Position numbers and translations under genes: made by a program | DNA from: Anaerolineaceae bacterium | Lineage (GTDB): Bacteria; Chloroflexota; Anaerolineae; JAAYZQ01 | Direction of reading: 5' to 3' | Length of the DNA: 54,624 nt | Assembly (NCBI GenBank): GCA_012514775.1 | Contig: JAAYZQ010000294.1 | Coordinates: forward strand, 1 to 54,624 | Notes under the pieces: generated by a model | What the model saw: the letters and a program-made list of their open reading frames with translations, nothing else | What the model was told of the DNA's origin: nothing | Database searches by the model: none | Shown here: one piece after another, positions 42,301 to 49,261 of the stretch | How positions within the stretch are numbered: position 1 is the first letter of the stretch | Layout: every line of letters begins with the position of its first letter

Positions 42301-43025
42301 GCGCCCGGCGGCTCGGCCTCCACATTCACGGCGAGCGAAGCCAGCCAGGCGGCATTGTCCGCCCCGTGTAGGGTGAGGGTGTGGCTGTCGGATCGAAAAC
42401 GTACTGCGTTCTCGGCACGGACGCGCAGGACGTTGGTCCCGGCCTGCAGGTCGCTGCCCATATTGTAGGTGTGAGAAGCGGCGGGTGCGGCCGCAGGGTT
42501 GCCGACCGGCTCGACGCTCTGTGTTCCGTTGAGCTCGTAGGTCACTTGACCGGGCTCGCCGGGACTGCCTGTGCCGGCGAGGTCGCCGTTCCAATCCACC
42601 CAGGCGTCCACGTTGTTGGGCACCGAGACGCCGGCCAGAAAAGTGCCGGGCCGGTAGCCGGAGCGGACCTGGGTCAGGCGTAGGCGGACGTCCACCTCGT
42701 CCGCGTCCTGGGCCACGTTGTTGAGGTTGCCGGCTTCGACGATGATGTCCTGGGGGTCGGTGGTGGCGGTGAGTTGGATGTTGGCCTGGCCCTGCCCGGC
42801 GTTCAACAAGCCGGTGAGGTCCCAATCGAGGTGCAGCACCGTGCTGGCGCCGGGAGCCAGGCTGGCGATGGCCCGCGTCTCGCGCCAGCCGCCATTGTCG
42901 CTGAAGCGCACCTGGAAGCCGGCGGCGGGGGCCAGGCCAGTGTTGCGCACGGTAATGTCAAGGGGATAGGTGTAACGCCCGCTGCTGTAGGTAGCAGCCG
43001 TGGTGTTCAGGGCAAAGGCATCCAC
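39315..43025 (-). CDS. Large CARDB/beta-propeller-type surface protein, 5'-truncated
   Basis: At least 1236 aa. Two types of module alternate: CARDB-like Ig domains (LDITVRNTGLAPAAGFQVRFSDNGG at the start; LTGLAVSPANPMPGTAAVLTATAHNSGD, PDLEVAWTRTDWSGD and APDLVLGAADIAGAGPVLITAHNTG near the end), and a central propeller-like region with repeats such as YPAVAYDGAGRAVAAWVQLADG and PQLALGDGKALAVWSHDADG. The GTG at 43025 has no ribosome binding site, and the same frame continues upstream to 43313 with coding sequence but no start codon. The signal peptide is therefore missing. Probably a decayed or truncated gene. Confidence 0.75.
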   Translation of the reverse strand: MDAFALNTTAATYSSGRYTYPLDITVRNTGLAPAAGFQVRFSDNGGWRETRAIASLAPGASTVLHLDWDLTGLLNAGQGQANIQLTATTDPQDIIVEAGNLNNVAQDADEVDVRLRLTQVRSGYRPGTFLAGVSVPNNVDAWVDWNGDLAGTGSPGEPGQVTYELNGTQSVEPVGNPAAAPAASHTYNMGSDLQAGTNVLRVRAENAVRFRSDSHTLTLHGADNAAWLASLAVNVEAEPPGAAYDKVAVYKSQFEWLDERLEGYYDVPADKVNVLKKEYGPKIDAWSLSAEFRSDGAGTVEGIGEFEGEVKGTAAVKTKVRAAGSVRADEQVRLIKLGGSLRGEGDINTPRVPLTPWLPFLYAQAKIGAGADATLGVYEQAGGELAWSPLVLGLDATVEGTLSAGWEHIAYVEGGVGGQPRGEFNLPPDPDLLRSLTIRLHAWGKAQFLVWEKGYEAEYEYVVAGPGGQAMADALEPHSGPWQLRARDSSQPLDGAGPLAMDYPYADPALALTEDGSMMLLWVDEAGDSLEIRASRWDGAAWGATAGPADNAFLDAYPAVAYDGAGRAVAAWVQLADGTLPADPHDVLSRMEIVASVWGGVAWSVPVRLTDDGRMDLRPKIAAAGNGSVMAAWLKDADGSFPLYPDEEQETLGDDLYYASWDGGSWSGPSLAVGGVVSDEAPQLALGDGKALAVWSHDADGRVDSIADPAIYYAAWNGSTWGEAQPPAGVGDGLADFSPRIAYGAGGQAHLVWVKGRVPQGADPDDVIDRLYIASYDDGAWSAPAVAIEASAIEAKLLVDARDNLVVLWLARSEAGVNVWYAVHDRSAALWSNPLLLTHDAQMATDNDAVLDGSDTLRLVLTGREVTAATHTAGAAQALSAPPIVYPILGAVRPAEHRHTLGYDLTLTGLAVSPANPMPGTAAVLTATAHNSGDLAVTGAVVAFYDGDPAAGGVQIGEAQAIPSPFRAGTAATVSVPWSVPSAPTSHALHAMIDPAGAIAERDEDNNRTSLPSVLPDLEVAWTRTDWSGDAITVTAGVRNVGVSPVLVPFVVSLRAGDPLACAALAEGMVPAPLPPGESATLPLALADPASLLTGTHTAWVVVDAGQAVVEADETNNAGFSALNVAPDLVLGAADIAGAGPVLITAHNTGFVAATGVLVTVCEGGSGGSLLYSGTLDRLPAGGAETLVLPLPPGDYTLHVQLDPANLIQENDESNNLGVREVRIPSRAYLALMRGY

Positions 43026-43313
43026 GGCAAGGTCGGGCTTTGCTGGGCCTTTGAGGACAAAGGCCTGTTCGTATTCGTTCCCGTTGCCAAGGATGTCGGA
43101 CGCAGAGGTAAAGGCTACACTCTGCCCATCGTAGGAGAGGGAGCTTGCCTTAATCTCGAACGTGGTGTTGCTGAGTATCGGCGCGAGATTGGAGCCGTCG
43201 CGGTTGACCAGAAAGGCGCGATAGCGATCGCCAGACTGACAAGTGGTATCACTCTCAAAATCGTCCAGGATTCTCGCACGGCTCTGAAAACTTGCACGAT
43301 CCGTAGAACTAGG
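43026..43313 (-). pseudogene. In-frame upstream remnant of the CARDB gene without a start codon
   Basis: The frame of the 39315-43025 gene stays open for a further 96 codons up to a TAG at 43314-43316. The residues look real: DRYRAFLVNRDGSNLAPIL, IKASSLSYDGQSVAFTSASD and GNGNEYEQAFVLKGPAKPDL, as in TolB/WD40-like propeller repeats, running into PDLAVDAF. There is no ATG, GTG or TTG in this stretch. The 5' end of the gene has been cut off, and the new promoter for the molybdoenzyme genes lies exactly at the break. Confidence 0.7.
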
Positions 43314-43320
43314 CTATACT
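43292..43320 (+). promoter_or_regulatory. Promoter of the riboswitch/molybdoenzyme operon
   Basis: TTGCAC (43292-43297), 17-nt spacer, TATACT (43315-43320). Transcription should start near 43327, 17 nt before the first aptamer. Confidence 0.65.
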
Positions 43321-43343
43321 ATGTGCAGTCTGTTACAAGCGAG

Positions 43344-43442
43344 GTCTCCGACCCAACGAACCTACGACTCGCAAGAGTTATGGACGTTGGGCTGTAGGGT
43401 GTGGCGGGAAACGGCCGCGCCTCCCGTGCTCGGAAAGGAGAC
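43344..43442 (+). ncRNA. Moco (molybdenum/tungsten cofactor)-type riboswitch aptamer, copy 1
   Basis: Closing stem GTCTCC (43344-43349) with GGAGAC (43437-43442). Next stem CCCAACG / CGTTGGG encloses a hairpin with a GCAA tetraloop (ACTC-GCAA-GAGT). The 3' half, GTGGCGGGAAACGG through CTCCCGTGCTCGGAAAGGAG, is shared base for base with copy 2. The upstream-of-molybdoenzyme position and this layout match the Moco RNA motif known from moa and molybdoenzyme operons. It could be the tungsten-preferring Tuco form. Confidence 0.7.
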
Positions 43443-43460
43443 GGTCTGCTGTTTTGTCTG

Positions 43461-43500
43461 CACGGCGTCTCGTTTCCGGGGTGCCGTGTTTTCGTTTGGG
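43461..43500 (+). terminator. Intrinsic terminator of riboswitch 1
   Basis: Stem CACGGCGTCTC (43461-43471) with GGGGTGCCGTG (43478-43488; three G-U pairs), loop GTTTCC, then TTTTCGTTT. GTCTCGTTTCCG (43467-43478) can pair instead with the aptamer's 3' strand CGGAAAGGAGAC (43431-43442), 11 of 12. So a ligand-stabilised aptamer would free the terminator: an OFF switch. Confidence 0.7.
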
Positions 43501-43550
43501 GGAAAGGGAACCCGTCGATCTGGATCTGAATACATAGCAACTGGATAGCA

Positions 43551-43648
43551 TCTCCGACCCAGCGGGCCTACCGGCAAGCCAGGCCTATGGACGCTGGGCA
43601 GTAGGGTGTGGCGGGAAACGGCCGCGCCTCCCGTGCTCGGAAAGGAGA
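43551..43648 (+). ncRNA. Moco-type riboswitch aptamer, copy 2
   Basis: Same architecture as copy 1: closing TCTCC / GGAGA and a second stem CCCAGCG / CGCTGGG. Relative to copy 1 (CCCAACG / CGTTGGG) both sides of this stem have changed together, a covariation that supports the fold. The apical hairpin differs (a CGGCAAGCC type). The 3' half is identical to copy 1 from GTAGGGTGTGGC to the end. Confidence 0.7.
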
Positions 43649-43666
43649 CGAAGCAGCGATAACATT

Positions 43667-43702
43667 CCCGGCGCCACCTTTCCAGGGCGCCGGGTTTGCT
43701 AT
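43667..43702 (+). terminator. Intrinsic terminator of riboswitch 2
   Basis: Perfect 9-bp stem CCCGGCGCC / GGCGCCGGG (43667-43675, 43686-43694) followed by TTTGCTATT. Its loop CCTTTCCAG (43677-43685) is complementary both to GGAAAGG in the aptamer (43639-43645) and to CTGGAAAGG downstream (43704-43712), so alternative folds exist. From 43713 to 43900 I see no further gene or structured element. Confidence 0.65.
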
Positions 43703-43900
43703 TCTGGAAAGGAGGTCAAGAGCCGCAGAGCTGACGATCGGTAAATGTGCAAGGACGCTATCCCAGACCGTACCATCTCAATTCGAGATAGGGATGGGCC
43801 TTGCATCTGCCCCACAGGGCGACCGCGAGGGTTCGCCCCTGCACTTTGAGATGAACAAGTAGCAAAGATGCCGCAAGCAAGGAAGCGAAAGGAGTCGAAC

Positions 43901-44440
43901 GTGCAAAAGAAAACTCTTTATGTCAATGGCATTCCCCGTACGTTGATCATCCGTCGAGAGGCCATGCTCTCTGACGTGCTCCGGGAGCAGTTGGGGCTCA
44001 TGGGGACCAAGGTGGGTTGCGGTGACGGGCACTGCGGTTCGTGCAACGTCATCGTCAACGGCAAGCTCACCCTGTCGTGCGTCACCAAGATGGCCCGCGT
44101 TGCCGATGAGGCCGAGATTACCACCGTCGAGGGCATTGGCACACCGGACAACCTGCATCCGATCCAGGTAGCCTTTATCGCGCACGGCGCCGCCCAATGC
44201 GGCATCTGTATCCCCGGCTTTGTCGTCTCTTCCAAGGCACTGCTGGATGAAAACCCATCGCCCACACGCGAAGAGATCCGCGCCTGGTTTACCCGGCACC
44301 ACAACGTCTGCCGCTGCAACGGCTACAAGCCCCTCGTCGACGCTGTCATGGATGCCGCCAAGGTGCTGCGCGGTGAAATGGACGTCGAGGACCTTGCTTT
44401 CCAGATGCCGGCCGACGGTCGCATCTGGGGCAGCAAGTAG
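43901..44440 (+). CDS. mop: Aldehyde oxidoreductase Mop, 2Fe-2S N-terminal part (ends at an in-frame TAG)
   Basis: A 179-aa protein carrying both [2Fe-2S] domains of a xanthine-oxidase-family enzyme. Start: GTG at 43901 behind GAAAGGAG, giving VQKKTLYVNGIPRTL. First cluster CGDGHCGSCNVIVNGKLTLSC (plant-type), second cluster CGICIPGF...VCRCNGYKPLVDAV. It resembles the N-terminus of Desulfovibrio gigas aldehyde oxidoreductase (Mop) throughout, ending ADGRIWGSK. At the next codon, where as I recall the D. gigas enzyme has Tyr, this gene has TAG. The same frame continues to 46627 with the molybdenum domains. It passes electrons from the Mo site to its partner. Confidence 0.88.
   Translation: MQKKTLYVNGIPRTLIIRREAMLSDVLREQLGLMGTKVGCGDGHCGSCNVIVNGKLTLSCVTKMARVADEAEITTVEGIGTPDNLHPIQVAFIAHGAAQCGICIPGFVVSSKALLDENPSPTREEIRAWFTRHHNVCRCNGYKPLVDAVMDAAKVLRGEMDVEDLAFQMPADGRIWGSK
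44438..44440 (+). other. In-frame amber codon splitting mop
   Basis: TAG between ...GRIWGSK and PRPTAVAKATGTLDYGADLG, all in one frame. A single base change from TAC or TAT (Tyr) explains it. The ATG that restarts the frame at 44507 has a weak GGGGCTCAAG behind it. Nonsense mutation, true subunit split, readthrough and sequencing error all remain possible. Confidence 0.75.
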
Positions 44441-44506
44441 CCCCGCCCGACCGCCGTCGCCAAAGCCACCGGCACACTGGACTATGGCGCCGATCTGGGG
44501 CTCAAG

Positions 44507-46627
44507 ATGCCGCCGAATACCCTCCGGCTGGCGTTGGTGCAGGCCGATGTCTCGCACGCCAACATCCTGTCCATCGACACCACCGAGGCGGAGGCTATGC
44601 CCGGCGTCTGCAAGGTGGTCACCCACAAGGACGTCAAGGGCAGGAACCGCATAACCGGCCTGATTACCTTCCCGACCAACAAGGGCGACGGCTGGGACCG
44701 GCCCATCCTGTGCGACACAAAGGTCTACCAGTACGGCGATGCCATCGCCATCGTCTGTGCCGACACGAAGGAGAACGCCGAGGCTGCCGCCGCCAGGGTC
44801 AAGGTCGAGCTGGAAGTGCTGCCGGCCTACATGAGCGCGCCGGCGGCCATGGCCGAGGACGCCATCGAGATCCATCCCGGCACGCCCAACGTCTATTTTG
44901 AGCAGCCCATCGTCAAAGGCCAGGACACCGCGCCGCTGATGGAGTCGGCCGCCCACGTCGTCGAAGGCGAGTATTACCTTCAGCGCCAGCCCCATCTCAC
45001 GGTCGAGCCCGACGTCGGCTTGGCCTACTATGACGACGAGGGCCGCCTGACCATCCACTCCAAGAGCATCGGCATCCACCTGCATCACGCCATGATCGCC
45101 CCCGGCCTGGGGATTGAGCCCGACAAGCTGCGCCTCGTGCAGAACCCGGCGGGCGGGACCTTTGGCTACAAGTTCAGCCCCACCATGGAAGCGTTGCTGG
45201 GCGTGGCCTGCATGGCTACCGGCCGGCCCGTGTTCCTCGAGTACAACTACCGCCAGCACATCGCCTATACCGGCAAGCGCTCGCCCTTCTGGATCAAGAT
45301 CAAGTACGGGGCCGACGAGGAAGGCAAGATCGTCGCCATGGAGACGGACTGGTCCGTTGACCACGGCCCCTATTCCGAGTTCGGCGATCTGCTCACCCTG
45401 CGTGGCGCGCAGTTTATGGGCGCGGGCTATGGCATTCCCAACATCCGCGGGCTGGGGCGAACGGTTTGCACCAACCACGCCTGGGGCTCTGCCTTCCGTG
45501 CCTATGGTTCGCCGCAGGCCTTCCTGGCCAGCGAGAGCCTGATAGACGAGCTGGCCGACAAGATGGGCATTGACCCGTTAGAGCTGCGTGCCAGGAACGT
45601 CTACCGGCCCGGTGATACGACGCCCACCGGCCAGGAACCCGAGGTCTATCCCTTCCCCGAGATGATCGACACGCTTCGCCCCCTGTACAAGCAGGCCAGG
45701 GAAAAGGCCCGCAAGGAATCGACGGACGGAGTCAAGAAGGGCGTGGGCATTGCCCTGGGCATCTATGGCTGCGGTCTCGACGGTCCGGACAGCTCCGAGG
45801 TTGCACTGGAACTCACGCCGGAAGGCGTCACCCTCTTTACCTCCTGGGAGGATCATGGCCAGGGCGCCGACATGGGGGCCCTGGGCACAGCCCATGAGGG
45901 ACTCCTACCCCTGGGGCTGCGACCAGAACAGATCAAATTGGTGATGAATGACACCGCAATCACCCCCAACAGCGGTCCGGCCGGCGGCAGTCGTAGCCAG
46001 GTGATGACCGGCAACGCGATCAAGAACGGCTGCGAGCAGTTGGTGGCGGCCATGCGCAAGCCGGACGGCAGCTTCCGCACCTACGACGAGATGGTAGCCG
46101 AGGGCATCCCGCTGCGCTACACCGGCAAGTGGACCATGTCGACGGCGAGCAACTGCGACCTGCAAACGGCCCAGGGCTCGCCCTTTGCGGTCTATATGTA
46201 CGGCATGTTCATGGCCGAGGTCGCCGTGGACACCAAGACGGGCAAGACCACGGTCGAAGGGTTCACCGCCATCGGCGACGTGGGCAAGATCAACAACAAG
46301 CTCGTCGTCGACGGCCAGATGTATGGTGGCATTGCCCAGGGCATCGGCCTGGCTCTGTCCGAGGACTTTGAGGATCTGGAAAAGCACACCACCATGCTCG
46401 CCTGCGGCATTCCCTACGCCAAGGACATCCCCGACAAGTTTGACCTCTACTACATCGAGACGCCCCGCGAGAATGGACCGTTCGGGGCGGCGGGCGTGGG
46501 TGAGTTGCCTCTGACATCGTCCCACGTGGCGGTCATCAACGCCATCAAGGACGCGACCGGCGCGCGCATCCGCCATCTGCCTGCCTATCCGGAAAAGGTC
46601 CTTGCCGCCCTCCAGGCCCAAGCGTAG
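44507..46627 (+). CDS. mop: Aldehyde oxidoreductase Mop, molybdopterin-binding part
   Basis: A 706-aa protein containing the molybdenum domains of a Mop-type aldehyde oxidoreductase. The open frame begins at 44441, right after the TAG; the first ATG is at 44507. Near-complete colinearity with D. gigas Mop is visible: RITGLITFPTNKGDGWDRPILCD, EIHPGTPNVYFEQPIVKG, FGYKFSPT, ATGRPV, DHGPYSEFGDLLTLRGAQF, WEDHGQGAD, GGSRSQVMTGNA. The catalytic Glu is in GVGELPLTS near residue 666. It oxidises aldehydes (or related compounds) to acids at a Mo-pyranopterin site. With the preceding piece it makes a full ~900-aa enzyme. Confidence 0.9.
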   Translation: MPPNTLRLALVQADVSHANILSIDTTEAEAMPGVCKVVTHKDVKGRNRITGLITFPTNKGDGWDRPILCDTKVYQYGDAIAIVCADTKENAEAAAARVKVELEVLPAYMSAPAAMAEDAIEIHPGTPNVYFEQPIVKGQDTAPLMESAAHVVEGEYYLQRQPHLTVEPDVGLAYYDDEGRLTIHSKSIGIHLHHAMIAPGLGIEPDKLRLVQNPAGGTFGYKFSPTMEALLGVACMATGRPVFLEYNYRQHIAYTGKRSPFWIKIKYGADEEGKIVAMETDWSVDHGPYSEFGDLLTLRGAQFMGAGYGIPNIRGLGRTVCTNHAWGSAFRAYGSPQAFLASESLIDELADKMGIDPLELRARNVYRPGDTTPTGQEPEVYPFPEMIDTLRPLYKQAREKARKESTDGVKKGVGIALGIYGCGLDGPDSSEVALELTPEGVTLFTSWEDHGQGADMGALGTAHEGLLPLGLRPEQIKLVMNDTAITPNSGPAGGSRSQVMTGNAIKNGCEQLVAAMRKPDGSFRTYDEMVAEGIPLRYTGKWTMSTASNCDLQTAQGSPFAVYMYGMFMAEVAVDTKTGKTTVEGFTAIGDVGKINNKLVVDGQMYGGIAQGIGLALSEDFEDLEKHTTMLACGIPYAKDIPDKFDLYYIETPRENGPFGAAGVGELPLTSSHVAVINAIKDATGARIRHLPAYPEKVLAALQAQA

Positions 46628-46636
46628 GTTTTCGAC

Positions 46637-46664
46637 GGCGGGCAGGGCCCGGGTCCTGCCCGCC
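46637..46664 (+). terminator. Hairpin 1 after mop
   Basis: Ten-bp stem GGCGGGCAGG / CCTGCCCGCC with an 8-nt loop, 10 nt after the mop stop. No T-run. Probably an mRNA processing or attenuation signal between mop and its partner genes. Confidence 0.45.
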
Positions 46665-46674
46665 ACATCCCCCT

Positions 46675-46716
46675 GCTCGTGCCGGACCGCTGCAGAGCGG
46701 GCAGTCCGGCACGAGC
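46675..46716 (+). terminator. Hairpin 2 after mop
   Basis: Thirteen-bp stem GCTCGTGCCGGAC / GTCCGGCACGAGC with an inner CGCT-GCAG-AGCG hairpin. It follows hairpin 1 by 10 nt and precedes the next ATG by 26 nt; the two together should make a strong barrier and separate expression levels of mop and the downstream genes. Confidence 0.45.
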
Positions 46717-46742
46717 GGGGACCGGGAGGCTGATGATCGAGG

Positions 46743-49070
46743 ATGATGGATCAACAGGAACTGCGCGCGACCGAAGCTCGCTGCATCCAGGAATCGCCCC
46801 CACCTTGCGTCACGGCCTGCCCCATCCACGTGGACGTGCGTGGCATGGCCGCTGCCATGGCCCGGGGCGATCTGGCTGGGGCGCTCAAGGTCCTGAAAAA
46901 GACACTGCCCTTTCCACGCATCATCGGCCGCGTTTGTGATCAGCCCTGCCGCGCAGACTGTAATCGGAAGGAGATCGGAGAGGCCATCAACATCGCCGCC
47001 CTGGAAAGGGCCTGTGCCGACCTGGGGACCGACACCAGGATCGCGACCCTGCCATCGCGCGGCAAGCGAGTGGCCATCGCCGGCGGTGGGCTCTCCGGGG
47101 TGACCGCCGCCTTTGATCTGGCCAGGAAGGGCTGGAGCGTGACCGTGTTCGAGGCGTCCGATCGCCTGGGCGGACGCCTGTGGGCCTTTCCACAGGCTGT
47201 TCTGCCCCCCGACGTGATCCGAGCCGACCTATCCGTTGTGGAGGCCCTTGGCGTGCGGGTGCGGCATAGGACCGCGGTTGGCGCTGACCTGCCGCTGGAG
47301 CAACTGCGCGCCGAATTCGACGCCGTGTACGTGGCCGTGGGGGCCACAGCAGAAGAAGGGCTGGGCCTGCCGCTGGACGAGGCAGGGCGCATCGAGGTCG
47401 ACCCGCTGACCTACGCCACGGGCCAGGACGGCGTCTTTGCCGGCGGCAGCCTCCTGCGAGACCCGGGTGCTTACTCGCCCATCATGTCCATCTCGGACGG
47501 GCGGCGCGGTGCCACGTCCATCGACCGTTACCTGCAGGGCGCGTCGCTGACCGCCACTCGCCAGAACGAAGGCTCCTACCCGAGCCGGCTCTACACCAAC
47601 ATCGCCGGTGTGGAGTCGCGCGCCGCCGTACCCATGTCGGATCCCGGAGCCGGCTACAGCCACGACGAGGCCGTACTCGAGGCACAACGCTGCCTGTTGT
47701 GCGAATGCCTGGAATGCGTCAAGGTGTGCGAATACCTGGCCCACTATCGCAGCCATCCCAAGAGATACGTGCGCGAGATCTATAACAACCTGTCCATCGT
47801 CGCCGGGCAGCGGCACTCGAACCAGTTTATCAACTCCTGCAGCCTATGCGGGCTGTGCGCCACAGTGTGCCCCACCGACTTGAACATGGCTACCATCTGC
47901 CGCCAGGCCCGCCAGACCATGGTCGAGCAGAGGCGCATGCCTCCCTCGGCCCACGATTTTGCCCTGCGCGACATGGCCTTTAGCACCGGCGAGAAATTCG
48001 CCCTGGTCCGCCACGAGCCGGGAACCACCGGCAGCGAGTACCTCTTTTTCCCCGGCTGCCAGCTTGCCGGCTCGGCGCCCGAGCAGGTAGAAGCGGTATA
48101 TGGCTACCTGCGGGAGCGGTTGAGCGGCGGGGTGGGCCTGGCCCTGGGCTGCTGTGGCGCGCCGGCCGACTGGGCCGGGCGCGAGGTGCTGTGCCAGGAG
48201 GTCATCGACGACCTGAGTGCCCGCTTCCAGGAAATGGGCAGCCCGCGCCTGATCCTGGCCTGCTCAAGCTGCCACCAGGTCTTCAAGGCCCATCTGCCCC
48301 AGTACGAGCTGATCTCCCTGTGGGAGCTATTCTCCAGCCTTGGCCTGCCGGACCGGGCCGTGGCGCCGGCCGGCGGCCGGCTGGCCCTCCACGACCCGTG
48401 CACCACGCGTGGCGAGCGGGCCATGCAGGACAGCGTGCGACGTCTCCTGGCCCGGATGGGATATGAGGTGGAGGAACTGCCCCTGAGTCGCGAAAAGACC
48501 GAGTGTTGCAGCTACGGTGGGCTGATGTGGTTTGCCAACCGAGAGCTGGCGCGGCGGGTCGTGGAGCGGCGCATCGAAGCCAGCCCGGCCGACTATGTCA
48601 CCTACTGTGCCACCTGCCGTGACTTTTTCGCCGCCCGCGGCAAGCGCACGCTGCATCTGTTGGACCTCATCCTGGCCGGCGATCTGGACGAGCGCGCCAC
48701 GCGGCCCGACCCCGGCTACTCATGGCGGCACGAAAACCGGGCCAGGCTCAAGCGCGGACTGCTGAAAAGAGTGTGGGGAGAGGAAATGCCCGATCACGCA
48801 GCATACGAGGACATCCGCCTCCAGATCCCGCCCGACGTGCGAGCACTGCTCGAGGAGCGGCTCATCCTGGTGGAGGACATCCAGCAGGTCATCGAATTTG
48901 CCGAGCGCACACAGGCCCGGTTCATAGACCCCGAGACCGGCCATTACCTTGCCTCTCACCGCCCGGCCAGCGTCACCTACTGGGTCGAATACTCCCTCCA
49001 GAATGAAGGTTATCTGATCCACAACGCCTACAGCCATCGTATGCAGGTTGGAAAGGGTAACGGGCAATGA
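46743..49070 (+). CDS. Pyridine nucleotide-disulfide oxidoreductase/dicluster-binding protein (Mop partner)
   Basis: A 775-aa multi-domain redox protein. Residues 1-100 are the N-terminal helical Fe-S domain of glutamate-synthase small subunits (CIQESPPPCVTACPIHVDVRGM, GRVCDQPCRADCNRKEIGEAINI). Then a Rossmann FAD domain with GGGLSGVTAAFDL near 113. At about 310-395 are dicluster ferredoxin motifs (CLLCECLECVKVC and CSLCGLCATVCPTDLNM). The rest is a CCG-type (HdrB-like) module: PGCQLAG, LGCCGAPADWAG, DPCTTRGER and CCSYGGLMW. It should accept electrons from Mop. PGAP names this family by its place beside Mop in Desulfovibrio. Confidence 0.88.
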   Translation: MMDQQELRATEARCIQESPPPCVTACPIHVDVRGMAAAMARGDLAGALKVLKKTLPFPRIIGRVCDQPCRADCNRKEIGEAINIAALERACADLGTDTRIATLPSRGKRVAIAGGGLSGVTAAFDLARKGWSVTVFEASDRLGGRLWAFPQAVLPPDVIRADLSVVEALGVRVRHRTAVGADLPLEQLRAEFDAVYVAVGATAEEGLGLPLDEAGRIEVDPLTYATGQDGVFAGGSLLRDPGAYSPIMSISDGRRGATSIDRYLQGASLTATRQNEGSYPSRLYTNIAGVESRAAVPMSDPGAGYSHDEAVLEAQRCLLCECLECVKVCEYLAHYRSHPKRYVREIYNNLSIVAGQRHSNQFINSCSLCGLCATVCPTDLNMATICRQARQTMVEQRRMPPSAHDFALRDMAFSTGEKFALVRHEPGTTGSEYLFFPGCQLAGSAPEQVEAVYGYLRERLSGGVGLALGCCGAPADWAGREVLCQEVIDDLSARFQEMGSPRLILACSSCHQVFKAHLPQYELISLWELFSSLGLPDRAVAPAGGRLALHDPCTTRGERAMQDSVRRLLARMGYEVEELPLSREKTECCSYGGLMWFANRELARRVVERRIEASPADYVTYCATCRDFFAARGKRTLHLLDLILAGDLDERATRPDPGYSWRHENRARLKRGLLKRVWGEEMPDHAAYEDIRLQIPPDVRALLEERLILVEDIQQVIEFAERTQARFIDPETGHYLASHRPASVTYWVEYSLQNEGYLIHNAYSHRMQVGKGNGQ

Positions 49071-49261
49071 GCCAAGGGAAGAACTGGGTGTGCGCCAATT
49101 GCCAGGTGCCCCTGGAGGCAGGCAAGGTCACGGTTTCCTATCTGGACAGCGCCTTCCCGGTGGACTTGTTGCGCTGCCCTCGCTGCGGACTGGTCCTCGT
49201 GCCAGAGGATTTGGCCATGGGCCGCATGGCCGAGGTAGAGAAAACGCTGGAAGACAAGTGA
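49067..49261 (+). CDS. Small zinc-ribbon redox protein (DVU_1557 family)
   Basis: A 64-aa protein starting MSQGKNWVCANCQVPLEAGKV. Two CxxC pairs (CANC at 9-12 and CPRC near 38) make a zinc- or iron-binding knuckle. It overlaps the preceding stop (ATGA). The position right after the dicluster protein and before a methyltransferase is that of the DVU_1557 family redox protein in the Desulfovibrio mop cluster. It may be a small electron carrier, like rubredoxin, or a zinc scaffold. Confidence 0.8.
   Translation: MSQGKNWVCANCQVPLEAGKVTVSYLDSAFPVDLLRCPRCGLVLVPEDLAMGRMAEVEKTLEDK

Noticed and set aside
43344..43650. Tandem copies in the mop leader as a CRISPR array or mobile repeat
   Set aside because: Only two long copies, each with its own terminator and internal pairing; the pattern is of riboswitches, not of short spaced repeats.
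43608..43862. A plus-strand open frame of 84 codons in the leader before mop
   Set aside because: It runs through the second aptamer and its terminator and has no family-like sequence or proper start site.
44438..44440. Pyrrolysine coding at the TAG in mop
   Set aside because: No pyl genes or PYLIS-like element are visible, and the matched residue in a known homologue is Tyr; a nonsense change or subunit split is simpler.
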